From: a virus
Strand: one strand, 5' to 3'
IMG/VR virus record: IMGVR_UViG_3300033148_004167
Span: 1 to 47,996 of that record
Length of the DNA stretch: 47,996 nucleotides
Positions within the stretch are counted from its first letter, which is position 1. Each line of letters opens with the position of its first letter. Below the pieces are notes generated by a model. It ran no database searches. It was not told the origin of the DNA and saw only the letters and a list, made by a program, of their open reading frames with translations. Below, piece after piece: positions 14,931-23,483 of this stretch. Made by a program: the position numbers and the translations under genes.

Positions 14931-17503
14931 TGAAATTCAAAACAAACTATCTCGCAAGACTAATTGAATCAAAGGACAAAAACGGAAAAGAATGGGAAGT
15001 TGTCCTTATTCAAGCAGGCAAATCTCTTAATGGCAAAACATACCTCCCAGAAGTTCTTAAGAAAAGATTAAATCTTTTTGAGAATGCGAAAGCTTATGCT
15101 TATGAGTTCAAAGGAAAAATTTGGAATCATTTGCCTGAAGCAATTCGTAGAATTATCCCTGAAGGTTGCATAAAAAATATTGTTGGATGGTACGAGAATC
15201 CGTATTATGCAAGTTTTAAAGATGATTCGGGAGAAACCCAAGAAGGTATTCTTGCTAAATTCCATATAGCAGAAAATGCGGAATGGTTAAGAAAATTTTT
15301 AAAAGATGCTTGGGAGCATGGCAAAAAATCCTTGTTAGGTTTTTCTATTGATGGGGATGGCGATGTTAGCAAAGAGGGGATAGTAGAGGATATAAGAAGT
15401 ATAGATGAGATTACAATTGTTTCAAATCCGGCAGCAGGCGGTCAGCTTTGTAGATTGCTTGCGGGATTAGACATTATCGGGGAGGCTCAAATGGATTGGT
15501 TGAAAAAATTATACGAGTTTGCAAAAAGGATTAAGGAAGGTCTTATTGAGGGAATTGATATAGAGAAAATAACTCCTGAACAGGAAATTACTCTTATCAA
15601 AGGAATTGTTGAAAGTGAAGATATTTTTACAAAGGAATTAAAGGAAGATGCTTTTATTTCTGAATTTGAAAATAAGCTTATTGAAATGATTGAAGCCGGA
15701 AAAGTTAAAGAAGCTATAACTTATTTGAAGCAGTTGAAAAGTAAATTAACTGCTAGTGCTCCTGCAAAAACAGAACCTGCGAAAACCGAGCCTGCTAAAA
15801 CTGAACCAGCGAAAACTGAACCAGCGAAAACTGAACCTGCAAAAACAGAGCCTGCAAAGACGGAGCCTGCAGCTGGTACTACGGAATCAAAGACAAAAGA
15901 ACTTGATGAAGCTATTTTAAAAGCAAATAAGATGGTTGAGGAAACTCATAAAGCGAATTGCGAAGCTATGCTTATAAAGGTTCTTTCTGAATCGAAACTT
16001 CCTGAAGCTATAAAGGAAAAAGTAAAAGAACAGTTTAAAGAAAAGACTTTTGAGAAAGTAGAACTTGATAAAGTGCTTGATTCTGAAAGAAAGACACTTG
16101 ATAAACTTGCAGAATCACTTGGGATAGAAGGTTTAGGCAGCACGAAAGCTGAAGTTACTGCAGATGCACAGGATAAACTTCAGGTTGCTTTAGATTTAAT
16201 GGTTGACCCTGAAGCAGAAGTAGATACGAAACTTAAAGAATCAGTTGGTGGAAAAGGTTTTAGAGGATTAAAAGAAGCGTATATAGCATTTAATCCGAAT
16301 GACCCTGATGTTAGTATGGGTATTAATCCTTTAAAGAAAAGACTTACAGAAAATATTATTACTACTGATTTTTCATATGCTCTTGGAACTTCAATGACAC
16401 GTAAGATTGGGAAAGAATATGTTAAAGTTGAATTTATGTTTGACCCGATTGTAGCTAAAGTTCCACTTTCAAATTTTAAACAGCAAGAGATAATTAGATG
16501 GGGAGGTTATTCAAGGCTACCAACAGTAGCACAGAGAGGAACATATCAAGATTTATATGAGCCTCATGATGAACAGGCAACCTATACTCCGGGTAAGAAA
16601 GGTGGAGTAATTTATGTATCTCGTGAAACAATAAAAAATGATGACCTTCGTTTCATACAGACTATTCCTAAGAAGGTTGCAAAAGCTTCAAGGGCTACAC
16701 TTTCTTTTGATTTAGCTAATTATATACTTGCGAATTCTACTTATACACCTTCAGGTACAGCTTGGGCGACAGCAGCTTACAAAAATTATTCTACTGATAA
16801 TCTTTCTTATGACCATTTAACAGATGCTAAAGTAGAAATGAGAGGAAGAAGGGAAAGAGGAACATCACAGCTTGCAGGAACAGCAACTGCTGGTTCTTCT
16901 ACAACCTTAAGTGATACTTCAGAATCTGCGGTTATACTTGATAATGTTTTTGATGATTATTATCTTCGTATAGTTTATGGAACTGGAGCAGGACAGGTAA
17001 GATTAATTTCAAATACAGCAACAAGTGGGAGCACGTTTACAGTTACTCCAGCTTGGGATGTAACTCCTTCGACTGATTCTAAATATGAAGTTTCTGCTGC
17101 AAAAGCTAATGATGAAAGGATTGGATTAAAGTTAGAATATGTTGTACATGGTGATGCTCTTGAAGCGAAAATAGGTGACCTTACTACTGCACAGACTAAT
17201 CCTGAAGATGCAGCTTCTGGTCAACCTAATGCTCATAAGAAGGTAGTCCCGATTTATTGTCCTTACTTTGAAGGTGCAACTTATCAGTATTATTGGGCGA
17301 GTTTTGCAAATAAAGTACAGACGGATATTTTTGAAGTTGGTTTTGTTGACGGACAGGAAAATCCGATGGTTCTTGTTGCTGATGACCCGAAAGTTGGGAG
17401 TAATCTTACGGCAGATGATATTGTATATAAGATACGTTATGAATACGGATATACAATGGCTGATAATGCTGGTGCGAGATTAAACTTAGGAACAGGAGTG
17501 TAA
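14930..17503 (+). CDS. prohead protease - linker - major capsid fusion
   Basis: The 857-residue product combines three parts. Residues 1-180 resemble a prohead protease (candidate His67 in WNHLP and Ser139 in LLGFSIDG, then the typical ITIVSNPAAGGQL). Residues 188-440 are scaffold-like, with helices and seven PAKTE repeats near 278-315. From about 440 to the end is an HK97-fold-like capsid (TTDFSYALGTSM, VPLSNFKQQEIIRWGG, VSRETIKNDDLRFI). A beta-rich insert lies at 16875-17100. The GTG start has SD GGAG. A strong SD (GGGGAGG) with ATG at 15491 begins exactly after the protease part, so capsid without protease is probably also made. Confidence 0.85.
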   Translation: MKFKTNYLARLIESKDKNGKEWEVVLIQAGKSLNGKTYLPEVLKKRLNLFENAKAYAYEFKGKIWNHLPEAIRRIIPEGCIKNIVGWYENPYYASFKDDSGETQEGILAKFHIAENAEWLRKFLKDAWEHGKKSLLGFSIDGDGDVSKEGIVEDIRSIDEITIVSNPAAGGQLCRLLAGLDIIGEAQMDWLKKLYEFAKRIKEGLIEGIDIEKITPEQEITLIKGIVESEDIFTKELKEDAFISEFENKLIEMIEAGKVKEAITYLKQLKSKLTASAPAKTEPAKTEPAKTEPAKTEPAKTEPAKTEPAKTEPAAGTTESKTKELDEAILKANKMVEETHKANCEAMLIKVLSESKLPEAIKEKVKEQFKEKTFEKVELDKVLDSERKTLDKLAESLGIEGLGSTKAEVTADAQDKLQVALDLMVDPEAEVDTKLKESVGGKGFRGLKEAYIAFNPNDPDVSMGINPLKKRLTENIITTDFSYALGTSMTRKIGKEYVKVEFMFDPIVAKVPLSNFKQQEIIRWGGYSRLPTVAQRGTYQDLYEPHDEQATYTPGKKGGVIYVSRETIKNDDLRFIQTIPKKVAKASRATLSFDLANYILANSTYTPSGTAWATAAYKNYSTDNLSYDHLTDAKVEMRGRRERGTSQLAGTATAGSSTTLSDTSESAVILDNVFDDYYLRIVYGTGAGQVRLISNTATSGSTFTVTPAWDVTPSTDSKYEVSAAKANDERIGLKLEYVVHGDALEAKIGDLTTAQTNPEDAASGQPNAHKKVVPIYCPYFEGATYQYYWASFANKVQTDIFEVGFVDGQENPMVLVADDPKVGSNLTADDIVYKIRYEYGYTMADNAGARLNLGTGV
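15491..17503 (+). CDS. internal in-frame product: scaffold-capsid without protease
   Basis: Met188 of the fusion has its own SD (GGGGAGG ending five bases before the ATG) and is in frame. Translation here would give 670 residues comprising the scaffold-like helices, PAKTE linker and capsid. This parallels the known lambda arrangement in which the scaffold Nu3 starts in frame inside the protease gene C. It would allow hundreds of capsid copies per few protease copies. Confidence 0.6.
   Translation: MDWLKKLYEFAKRIKEGLIEGIDIEKITPEQEITLIKGIVESEDIFTKELKEDAFISEFENKLIEMIEAGKVKEAITYLKQLKSKLTASAPAKTEPAKTEPAKTEPAKTEPAKTEPAKTEPAKTEPAAGTTESKTKELDEAILKANKMVEETHKANCEAMLIKVLSESKLPEAIKEKVKEQFKEKTFEKVELDKVLDSERKTLDKLAESLGIEGLGSTKAEVTADAQDKLQVALDLMVDPEAEVDTKLKESVGGKGFRGLKEAYIAFNPNDPDVSMGINPLKKRLTENIITTDFSYALGTSMTRKIGKEYVKVEFMFDPIVAKVPLSNFKQQEIIRWGGYSRLPTVAQRGTYQDLYEPHDEQATYTPGKKGGVIYVSRETIKNDDLRFIQTIPKKVAKASRATLSFDLANYILANSTYTPSGTAWATAAYKNYSTDNLSYDHLTDAKVEMRGRRERGTSQLAGTATAGSSTTLSDTSESAVILDNVFDDYYLRIVYGTGAGQVRLISNTATSGSTFTVTPAWDVTPSTDSKYEVSAAKANDERIGLKLEYVVHGDALEAKIGDLTTAQTNPEDAASGQPNAHKKVVPIYCPYFEGATYQYYWASFANKVQTDIFEVGFVDGQENPMVLVADDPKVGSNLTADDIVYKIRYEYGYTMADNAGARLNLGTGV
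15766..15875 (+). repeat. PAKTE pentapeptide repeat linker
   Basis: Seven tandem copies of Pro-Ala-Lys-Thr-Glu separate the scaffold-like helix from the capsid part. The codons vary between copies (GCA/GCG/GCT, ACA/ACC/ACT/ACG), so the DNA is less repetitive than the protein. Such Pro/Ala/Lys/Glu linkers are extended and flexible. Confidence 0.9.
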
Positions 17504-17514
17504 AAATAGAAATT

Positions 17515-17548
17515 AGAGAGGGAGAAGTTTAAAGCTTCTCTCTCTTTT
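17515..17548 (+). terminator. intrinsic terminator after the capsid gene
   Basis: AGAGAGGGAGAAG (17515-17527) pairs with the complementary CTTCTCTCTCT arm starting at 17535 around a seven-base loop, with one G-T pair, and is followed by TTTT. It may partly stop transcription from the 14801 promoter. Confidence 0.75.
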
Positions 17549-17600
17549 AATTTAATATCGCTTCTTAATTGAAGCATTTACTCTAAAGGAGGGTAAAGAT

Positions 17601-18560
17601 ATGGGAATGGTAAATTTTAGCGGTGGAATCATGAGTGCAGGAATTCCAGTTTTAGGTTCACAAGCAATAATGTCGCAGGGAGATAGTTATTTCTTAGACC
17701 CTTTAAATGGAAGTGATGGAAACAATGGTAAGAGAATTGATAAAGCATTTAAAACCTTGGCAGCTGCTTATACAGCTTTAACAGCAGGACAGAATGATGT
17801 TCTTTATTATTTATCAGGAAGTACATCTCTTAGTATGGCAGCAACGCTTGATTGGGCTAAATCTTATACACATCTTATTGGAATTGGTGCTCCTTCTCAC
17901 GATTCACAGAGAACAAGAATTTTCCATAGTGCTAATTTTAGTCCTATGATTACGGTTAGTGGCTCTGGCTGTAGATTTGAAAATCTCTATTTTTCTTATG
18001 GAGATGGTGGAGCAGATAATCATATTTTAATGACTGTTACAGGAAGTAGAAACTATTTTGGAAATATTCATTTTTCAGCAATGTCTCATCAGACAGAAGC
18101 AGATGATGCGGATAGTATTGCAGTATTTTTAAATGGTACCGAATCTAATCTGTTTGACCATTGTAATTTTGGGAATCAGAATGTTACAAGAGGAGATGCA
18201 AACACTTTAATTTCACTTGATGGTACTACAAAAAGAAATAAGTTTGCAAATTGTTTATTTCAGGCGCAGACAGATGCGGCAACTCCTACTTTAGTTAGAA
18301 GTGAAGACTCCGCAGCAATAGACCAGCTTGGTTGCTGGTTTTATGAATGTTTATTTTGGGTTCAGGGTACAGCAATAGACCAAGCATTTGATTTACATGC
18401 CTTGGGAGCCAATAGACAGATAGCTATTACTGGTGCTTCTACAATGTTTGTAGGATGTACGGATGTAGCAGATGCAACAGGCGACCAGCAAATATTCTGC
18501 CCGAATCCGACATCAACTTCAAACATAATATTACTGGCAACAAGTCCAACGGCAGCGTAA
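17601..18560 (+). CDS. beta-helix (pectate-lyase-like) protein, likely decoration or head fibre
   Basis: The 319-residue product opens with a short glycine-rich tag and then 'YFLDPLNGSDGNNGKRIDKAFKTLAAAY', the standard entry to right-handed beta-helix phage proteins, followed by repeated short strands with N, G and F ladders (ENLYFS, GNIHFS, DHCNFG, ANCLFQ, YECLFW). It has no signal peptide, unlike the fibre-like genes downstream. Its place directly after the capsid gene suggests a capsid-associated protein; this is inference. SD AAAGGAGGGTAAAG is strong. Confidence 0.75.
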   Translation: MGMVNFSGGIMSAGIPVLGSQAIMSQGDSYFLDPLNGSDGNNGKRIDKAFKTLAAAYTALTAGQNDVLYYLSGSTSLSMAATLDWAKSYTHLIGIGAPSHDSQRTRIFHSANFSPMITVSGSGCRFENLYFSYGDGGADNHILMTVTGSRNYFGNIHFSAMSHQTEADDADSIAVFLNGTESNLFDHCNFGNQNVTRGDANTLISLDGTTKRNKFANCLFQAQTDAATPTLVRSEDSAAIDQLGCWFYECLFWVQGTAIDQAFDLHALGANRQIAITGASTMFVGCTDVADATGDQQIFCPNPTSTSNIILLATSPTAA

Positions 18561-18576
18561 GGAGAGATAAACTAAT

Positions 18577-18795
18577 ATGAATAAATTATCGAAAAAAGCA
18601 GAAGAAAAGAAAAAAGCTGCAGAAGAATTGAAGAAAAAGAAAGCAGCTGAAAAGATAAAAGCTGATGAAGATGCGAAGAAGAAAGAAGAAGAAGCAGAAA
18701 AGTTGAAGGAAACTAAAAAAACAAAAAAGGCTGAAACTCCTGAAGAGGATAAAAGACCTTTTGAAACTGGAAATCCTTCAACTGATTTGGGGTAG
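18577..18795 (+). CDS. highly charged Lys/Glu helical protein (72 aa)
   Basis: Residues 1-50 consist almost only of K, E, A and D and predict one long single helix or coiled coil; the C-terminus is short and polar. Similar charged helices follow capsid genes in some phages, but no family can be named. SD GGAGAGATAAAC. Confidence 0.65.
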   Translation: MNKLSKKAEEKKKAAEELKKKKAAEKIKADEDAKKKEEEAEKLKETKKTKKAETPEEDKRPFETGNPSTDLG

Positions 18796-18802
18796 ATATT
18801 AC

Positions 18803-18836
18803 AGGGAGAGGGCAGAAAATGTCCTCTCTCTTTTCT
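18803..18836 (+). terminator. intrinsic terminator
   Basis: GGGAGAGGGCA (18804-18813 region) pairs with TGTCCTCTCTC (18820-18830 region) around an AGAAAA loop and is followed by TTTTCTTTCT. It ends the capsid/decoration transcript. Confidence 0.8.
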
Positions 18837-18865
18837 TTCTAATAATCCTTTTAATCCTACTAGGC

Positions 18866-18893
18866 AAAGGAACAAATCTAATTGTTCCTTTTT
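18866..18893 (+). terminator. second intrinsic terminator in tandem
   Basis: AAAGGAACAA (18866-18875) pairs perfectly with TTGTTCCTTT (18882-18891) around ATCTAA and runs into TTTTT. Two terminators within 90 bp firmly separate the capsid transcript from the next block. Confidence 0.8.
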
Positions 18894-18964
18894 CTAGGAA
18901 TTCAAGAGAAGGAATTTTAAATTGCTTCTTAAATAAATTAATTTGAGTTTTAGGAGGGTATTAT

Positions 18965-19339
18965 ATGAAACACAGATTTTCCAACCATAATGTTTTAACT
19001 TCTGCTCAAAGAAGTGCCGGAACCGGAACTACAAACACTGTAAATGCAAGTTCAGAGGAATATGTTTTTGTTGAAACTATTATAACTGCAAAGAGTGGTG
19101 CTCCAACTCTTGATTTAACTTTACAATGCTCTCCTGTTGACCCTAATATAGATAATACAAAATGGGCAACTGCTGCGGTAGAATCACAAATTACAAGTGC
19201 TGCTATAGGTACTACATATCCTAAAATTTTTAGAAGTGTAGCTCATCCTGATTTTGTTGGATGGGTAAGAGTATTTTATAAGGTAGCAGGAGCATCAACT
19301 CCAAAAATAACTTTTGCTATAAATCTTCAAACAAAATAA
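18965..19339 (+). CDS. small virion-region beta protein (124 aa)
   Basis: A beta-rich protein with the pattern 'veTiitAKSGAPTLDLTLQcSPvdP......WatAAveSQITsA....YpKIfrsvAHPdFvgWVRVfYKVAGastPkiTFAInlqtK'. It resembles small structural proteins of unknown function found between capsid and tail genes. SD TAGGAGGGTATT. No signal peptide. Confidence 0.65.
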   Translation: MKHRFSNHNVLTSAQRSAGTGTTNTVNASSEEYVFVETIITAKSGAPTLDLTLQCSPVDPNIDNTKWATAAVESQITSAAIGTTYPKIFRSVAHPDFVGWVRVFYKVAGASTPKITFAINLQTK

Positions 19340-19354
19340 ACGGAGGATTATTTA

Positions 19355-20491
19355 ATGAGAAAAATTATTATTTTACTTTTTACGATTTTTGCTTTTTCTG
19401 GATTGGCTTTTTCTTGGACAGATGTAACTGGTTCAACTGTAGGTTCAAGTGGAGAAGCAGTAGGAGGACAGGAAATAAAAGATATACAGAATGATGTGCA
19501 TGATATTCCTCATTCTGCTTGGAATGTTTATAATGTTTCATCTGGTCCATATTCAAATCAAAATTGGATTTATCATGAAGGGGAATGGAAACCTTGGGAA
19601 GCTTCTAATATTGATTTAGAGGATGTGGTAACTTCTACTCCTGCAATTTCAGTTCGTTCTTTTCCTTATGATTTTGATGGTACTAATTGGGATAAAGCTC
19701 AAATTAATAATTGGTTATATGGGGTAAGCCGGAGTACAGGCATTGAGAAATTAAGGCAAGAACTTTATGGAGTATCTCGAAGCACGGATGTTGAAAAGCT
19801 TCGACAGGAATTATACGGAATTGCACGTTCTACAGATGCTGAAAAACTTAGACAAGAACTATATGGAGTTAGTAGGAGTAGTGATATTGAAAAACTTAGG
19901 CAGGAATTATATGGGGTTGCTCGTAGTACAGATATGGATTATATTATTCATCTTGCAAGCAGTATTGTTTATGGGCAGTATGGAATAGCAAGGTCAACAG
20001 ATATTGAAAAGTTAAGACAAGAATTATATGGAGTAGCAAGAAGTACAGATGCAGAGAAAATCCGGCAGGAGTTGTATGGAGTTATGCGTTCTACGGATGC
20101 AGAAAAATTAAGACAGGAACTTTGGGGTGTTGCTAGAAGTTCTGATATAGCATTATTAACCAGCATTACAGACAATAAAGATGTAGTAGTTACTTCCGGG
20201 GTAGTTAAAGAGTTTCAAGTTCCAACAGCAACCGGAACTGTACTGGATGTAGGCACAGGAGCAGTTACAACTTGGACTTTCCCGGCAGGAGCAGTTGAAA
20301 TTTTTCTTGAATCAGATGAAACAAATACAGATATAACAAGGTGGCGTTATTGGAATGAGGATGTGAAAGTAGCAGGTAATAAATTACACGTAGGTGATGT
20401 GTTAATTTTAAATAAATATAATGGTACAACTTTATTTTTTCAAACTGAAGCAGGTGACCAAAAAATAATAGTTCAGGTGCTTTACGAATAA
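19355..20491 (+). CDS. exported 16-residue-repeat protein
   Basis: Residues 1-20 form a Sec signal peptide (MRKIIILLF...GLAFS). Residues of about 120-267 hold nine copies of a 16-residue unit close to LYGVSRSTDVEKLRQE, with copy five carrying an insertion. The last 100 residues form a beta domain ('FQVPTATGTVLDVGTGAVTTW...') like small fibre or host-interaction domains. The repeat units use many different codons, so protein sequence is preserved while DNA identity is lost. It may be a rod-like spacer displaying the C-terminal domain. Function unknown. Confidence 0.8.
   Translation: MRKIIILLFTIFAFSGLAFSWTDVTGSTVGSSGEAVGGQEIKDIQNDVHDIPHSAWNVYNVSSGPYSNQNWIYHEGEWKPWEASNIDLEDVVTSTPAISVRSFPYDFDGTNWDKAQINNWLYGVSRSTGIEKLRQELYGVSRSTDVEKLRQELYGIARSTDAEKLRQELYGVSRSSDIEKLRQELYGVARSTDMDYIIHLASSIVYGQYGIARSTDIEKLRQELYGVARSTDAEKIRQELYGVMRSTDAEKLRQELWGVARSSDIALLTSITDNKDVVVTSGVVKEFQVPTATGTVLDVGTGAVTTWTFPAGAVEIFLESDETNTDITRWRYWNEDVKVAGNKLHVGDVLILNKYNGTTLFFQTEAGDQKIIVQVLYE
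19714..20155 (+). repeat. nine imperfect 48-bp protein-level repeats
   Basis: Each unit encodes a variant of LYGVSRSTDVEKLRQE. Arginine alone is encoded by CGG, CGA, CGT and AGG/AGA in successive copies, and leucine and serine codons vary as widely. Unit five is extended by eight residues (IIHLASSIVYGQ region). Confidence 0.9.
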
Positions 20492-20505
20492 CATCGGAGG
20501 AATAA

Positions 20506-23181
20506 ATGAAAAGATTACTATTAGGATTTTTATTTTTTATACTTCTATTTAATATAGGAGTTACAAGTAATAAAATAGCATACCCTAGAGCGAAATCTGT
20601 AAGATTAGTTGTTGGATTTACTTCTGATTGTGATTATATTTGTGATGGAGCTTCTGATTATGTGCAGATACAATTAGCGTGTGATAGATTAGCTACTCTT
20701 GGAGTTGCAGGGATAGTCAAATTGAGGGAGGGTGTATTCGCTTGCGATAATGGTTCGGGACATAATATTGAAACTAAAATTTCTTCTACTACTATAATGG
20801 GTAGTGGAAACGGTACGATATTGAACCACGTCGGAACTATGCCTTTGATTGATTTAGACCACGATAATTGTAAACTAACAAACTTACAAATATATTCAGA
20901 TGGAACTCCTACCTCCGATTGTATTGATATTAATGACCTAAATTGTGAAGTTTCAAATTGTTATATTAATTTATTAGGTGATAACTGGGGTTCTGCTCCA
21001 ATAGGAATATCAAATGCTGCTAACTCAAAATTTATAGATAACATAGTTTTAGTACCAAATGAAACAGATATAGAAGCTATTAGTATAAATGGTACTTCAG
21101 ATGATGTTATGGTTAGAGGGAATACGATTGTAGCTGGTTTTGAGGGTATAGATATTAGTGATGGTGATGATATACAAATTTCAAATAATAGAATTATTTC
21201 TGCTACAGGGATAGAGTTATCAAATGCAAACGCAACAAGAACTATGATAGCTGGGAATGATTTTCAAGGTTGTACTGCAGCTGTAACAGATACAGCAAGT
21301 ACAACTCCGAGAATTAGAAATAATAAAACTACAGATGGAACTTGGTTACCTGAATCAGATGATATTGATTTAGGTGGAAATAATATTACTAACGGAGGAA
21401 CTTCATCTATAGACGGAACAGGAATATATAATGTAGGATTGGCAACAGATACAATTTCAGTTCTCGCAGGAAGAGCTGGAGAGAATTTAGTTGCAGGGCA
21501 AGCAGTATATCAAAGTGGTGTATTTGGGAGTAATTTAGAATTTAGCCTAGCAGACCATTCTTCTCTTACTCACGATATAGCAGAAGCTGTTGGGATATGT
21601 TCATTAACAGCAAGTAATAATCAGCCGACATTAGTTATAACTCAGGGGAGATTAGAAGGAATTAAAACTAATTATTCTGGATGGGCGAATAATGATGAAT
21701 TATTTTTAGGATTAGATGGAGCATTAACAGATATAAAGCCTTCAAGTGGTACAATACAATTTATAGGATATGTTGGGAGAGTTCATACAAGTGCAGGTTC
21801 TATAGTAGTACAAGTACAACATCCTATTTATATAATAACATCTCCTAATGGAGAGAATATAACAATCAGAGCTGGAGATGAAGCATCTACATGGTTTGAG
21901 GATGGGCAAAGTAATCAATTAATGTCAGTAAATAAAAGTTCAGTTGAAGTTCGTATTCCTGTAACTATTGATGATGTTTTAACAGTTACTGATAATGTTG
22001 ATATAGATGATTTTTTAAGAAGGATTGGTGACCCTAATACATACCTTCGATTTCAAGCTGCCGATAATGCGAAAATAGCAGCAGGCGGGCTTAATGGTTT
22101 AGAACTTGATGAAAATACAGTTGATACAATATTTCTTGGTGATGATGATTGGGATTATATAGTTATAGGAGATACAACTACCCCAACAGTTGATGTATCA
22201 ACATTTAATTATTCTACTAAAGTATGGTCTTTTCCCGGTAAGGTAGAAGCAAAGGGGGATGTAGTTGCTGCAAATTATTCTAGTCCGGGAAATATAGAAA
22301 TAACTGGGACAATAGATACGAATGGAACTCCTACAGAAGTATACGCTATGAATCAGGATGTGCAAACTTCAGATGATGTTGAATATAATAGTGTTGAAAC
22401 AAGTACAATTGTTGCTATTGATGGTGATGGTGTTTGGTTTAGAACTGACGGAGGAACAGGTGGATTTAATTTGCATGATGATGGTTCTATGGATGCGAAG
22501 GGAAGCTGGAATATGGAAGGCCACGATGTAAATGGAGCTGATGATATAGCAGGAGCTTCCCTTAGTATTACAGGAGCATATTCAATAGGTGGAGCTGATG
22601 GAAATGATGGAGATGTATTAACAACAGATGGAGCAGGCGGGGTAACATTTGAAGCTCCCGCAGGTGGCGGTAGTGGAAAAGCTGTTATGTGGTTTTTACC
22701 CGGTTCTGCTAAATTACCTAATTCAAATTTTCCGGGACTTGAAAAAGTAACAAGAACAAATGGAGTAGATAATGTTTTAAAATTTGTATCTTCAAGTACA
22801 GCAACAGATGAACACGCTTATTATCAAACTGCTATACCTGATTTTTATGGAGGAGACGATTTAACAATTACTATATATTCTGTATTAAGAACTGCTGAAG
22901 GAGCAGATAAGGTTGCTGAAGTAAATATAGAAGCTAGGACAGTTGCTCATGATGGAGCGTGGGATGTAGCATATACAGCTATAATTACAATAGATGTAGA
23001 ACCTACAGGTGTAGCAGAAGATATGTTAATTTATTCAGGGGCGTGGGATGTAGATGGTACTTTACAATTAGTGGCAGGACAGCCATTGAGTTTAGATATA
23101 TGGGTAGATTGTAGTGATTCAACATTTTACCTAGGAGATTCAGAGTTGGAAATAATCTGCATAAAAATCGAGGAGGATTAA
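20506..23181 (+). CDS. large fibre-like beta-helix protein with signal peptide
   Basis: The 891-residue product starts with a signal peptide (MKRLLLGFLFFILLFNIGVTS). Residues 25-290 form a pectate-lyase-like beta helix ('CDGASDYVQIQLACDRLATLG', then N/G/I ladders). Residues of about 310-440 resemble fibre repeat domains ('AGENLVAGQAVY...LVITQGRLEGI'). Glycine-rich segments ('GADGNDGDVLTTDGAGGVTFEAPAGGGSG') lead to a C-terminal beta-sandwich domain (about 740-891), typical of receptor-binding tips. An exported signal on such a protein is unusual for a virion component. SD ATCGGAGGAATAA. Confidence 0.82.
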   Translation: MKRLLLGFLFFILLFNIGVTSNKIAYPRAKSVRLVVGFTSDCDYICDGASDYVQIQLACDRLATLGVAGIVKLREGVFACDNGSGHNIETKISSTTIMGSGNGTILNHVGTMPLIDLDHDNCKLTNLQIYSDGTPTSDCIDINDLNCEVSNCYINLLGDNWGSAPIGISNAANSKFIDNIVLVPNETDIEAISINGTSDDVMVRGNTIVAGFEGIDISDGDDIQISNNRIISATGIELSNANATRTMIAGNDFQGCTAAVTDTASTTPRIRNNKTTDGTWLPESDDIDLGGNNITNGGTSSIDGTGIYNVGLATDTISVLAGRAGENLVAGQAVYQSGVFGSNLEFSLADHSSLTHDIAEAVGICSLTASNNQPTLVITQGRLEGIKTNYSGWANNDELFLGLDGALTDIKPSSGTIQFIGYVGRVHTSAGSIVVQVQHPIYIITSPNGENITIRAGDEASTWFEDGQSNQLMSVNKSSVEVRIPVTIDDVLTVTDNVDIDDFLRRIGDPNTYLRFQAADNAKIAAGGLNGLELDENTVDTIFLGDDDWDYIVIGDTTTPTVDVSTFNYSTKVWSFPGKVEAKGDVVAANYSSPGNIEITGTIDTNGTPTEVYAMNQDVQTSDDVEYNSVETSTIVAIDGDGVWFRTDGGTGGFNLHDDGSMDAKGSWNMEGHDVNGADDIAGASLSITGAYSIGGADGNDGDVLTTDGAGGVTFEAPAGGGSGKAVMWFLPGSAKLPNSNFPGLEKVTRTNGVDNVLKFVSSSTATDEHAYYQTAIPDFYGGDDLTITIYSVLRTAEGADKVAEVNIEARTVAHDGAWDVAYTAIITIDVEPTGVAEDMLIYSGAWDVDGTLQLVAGQPLSLDIWVDCSDSTFYLGDSELEIICIKIEED

Positions 23182-23483
23182 TGAAAAAATTAATTTTAGT
23201 AGCAGTAGTTTTAGGTCTTTTAGGTTTAGCGACATCGGCATATCTTGAGGCAACATCAGTAAGTTCAGGGGAAAAAGATACATTTATTGAGGATTCAACA
23301 AAGCTACAGAAAGCAACAAATCTTTTAGTTGCAGCAAGAGTAGCTCTGGCAGATGACCTTGAAGTTGTAAGAGCAACATATTTAGCTGCAAGACAGACGG
23401 TATCAGATAATCATCAGCCCGGAATAGATGCTTTGGTTGCAGAGATAGCAAGCATAGAAGCTTCGCTTGAAGGGATAAAATAA
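23181..23483 (+). CDS. small exported helical protein
   Basis: Signal peptide at residues 1-20 (MKKLILVAVVLGLLGLATSA), then 80 residues rich in A, E, L and V predicting a helical hairpin or coiled coil. The start shares a base with the previous stop behind AGGAGGATTA. Function unknown; part of the exported cassette. Confidence 0.75.
   Translation: MKKLILVAVVLGLLGLATSAYLEATSVSSGEKDTFIEDSTKLQKATNLLVAARVALADDLEVVRATYLAARQTVSDNHQPGIDALVAEIASIEASLEGIK

Noticed and set aside
15766-15875. Short regular repeats that could suggest a CRISPR array
   Set aside because: They are in-frame PAKTE codons without unique spacers.
15946-16143. Minus-strand ORFs here and at about a dozen other places
   Set aside because: All lie opposite well-supported plus-strand genes, lack SDs and show compositions typical of antisense shadows.
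20506-23181. Diversity-generating retroelement target in the fibre gene
   Set aside because: No reverse transcriptase gene and no template repeat were seen in the window.
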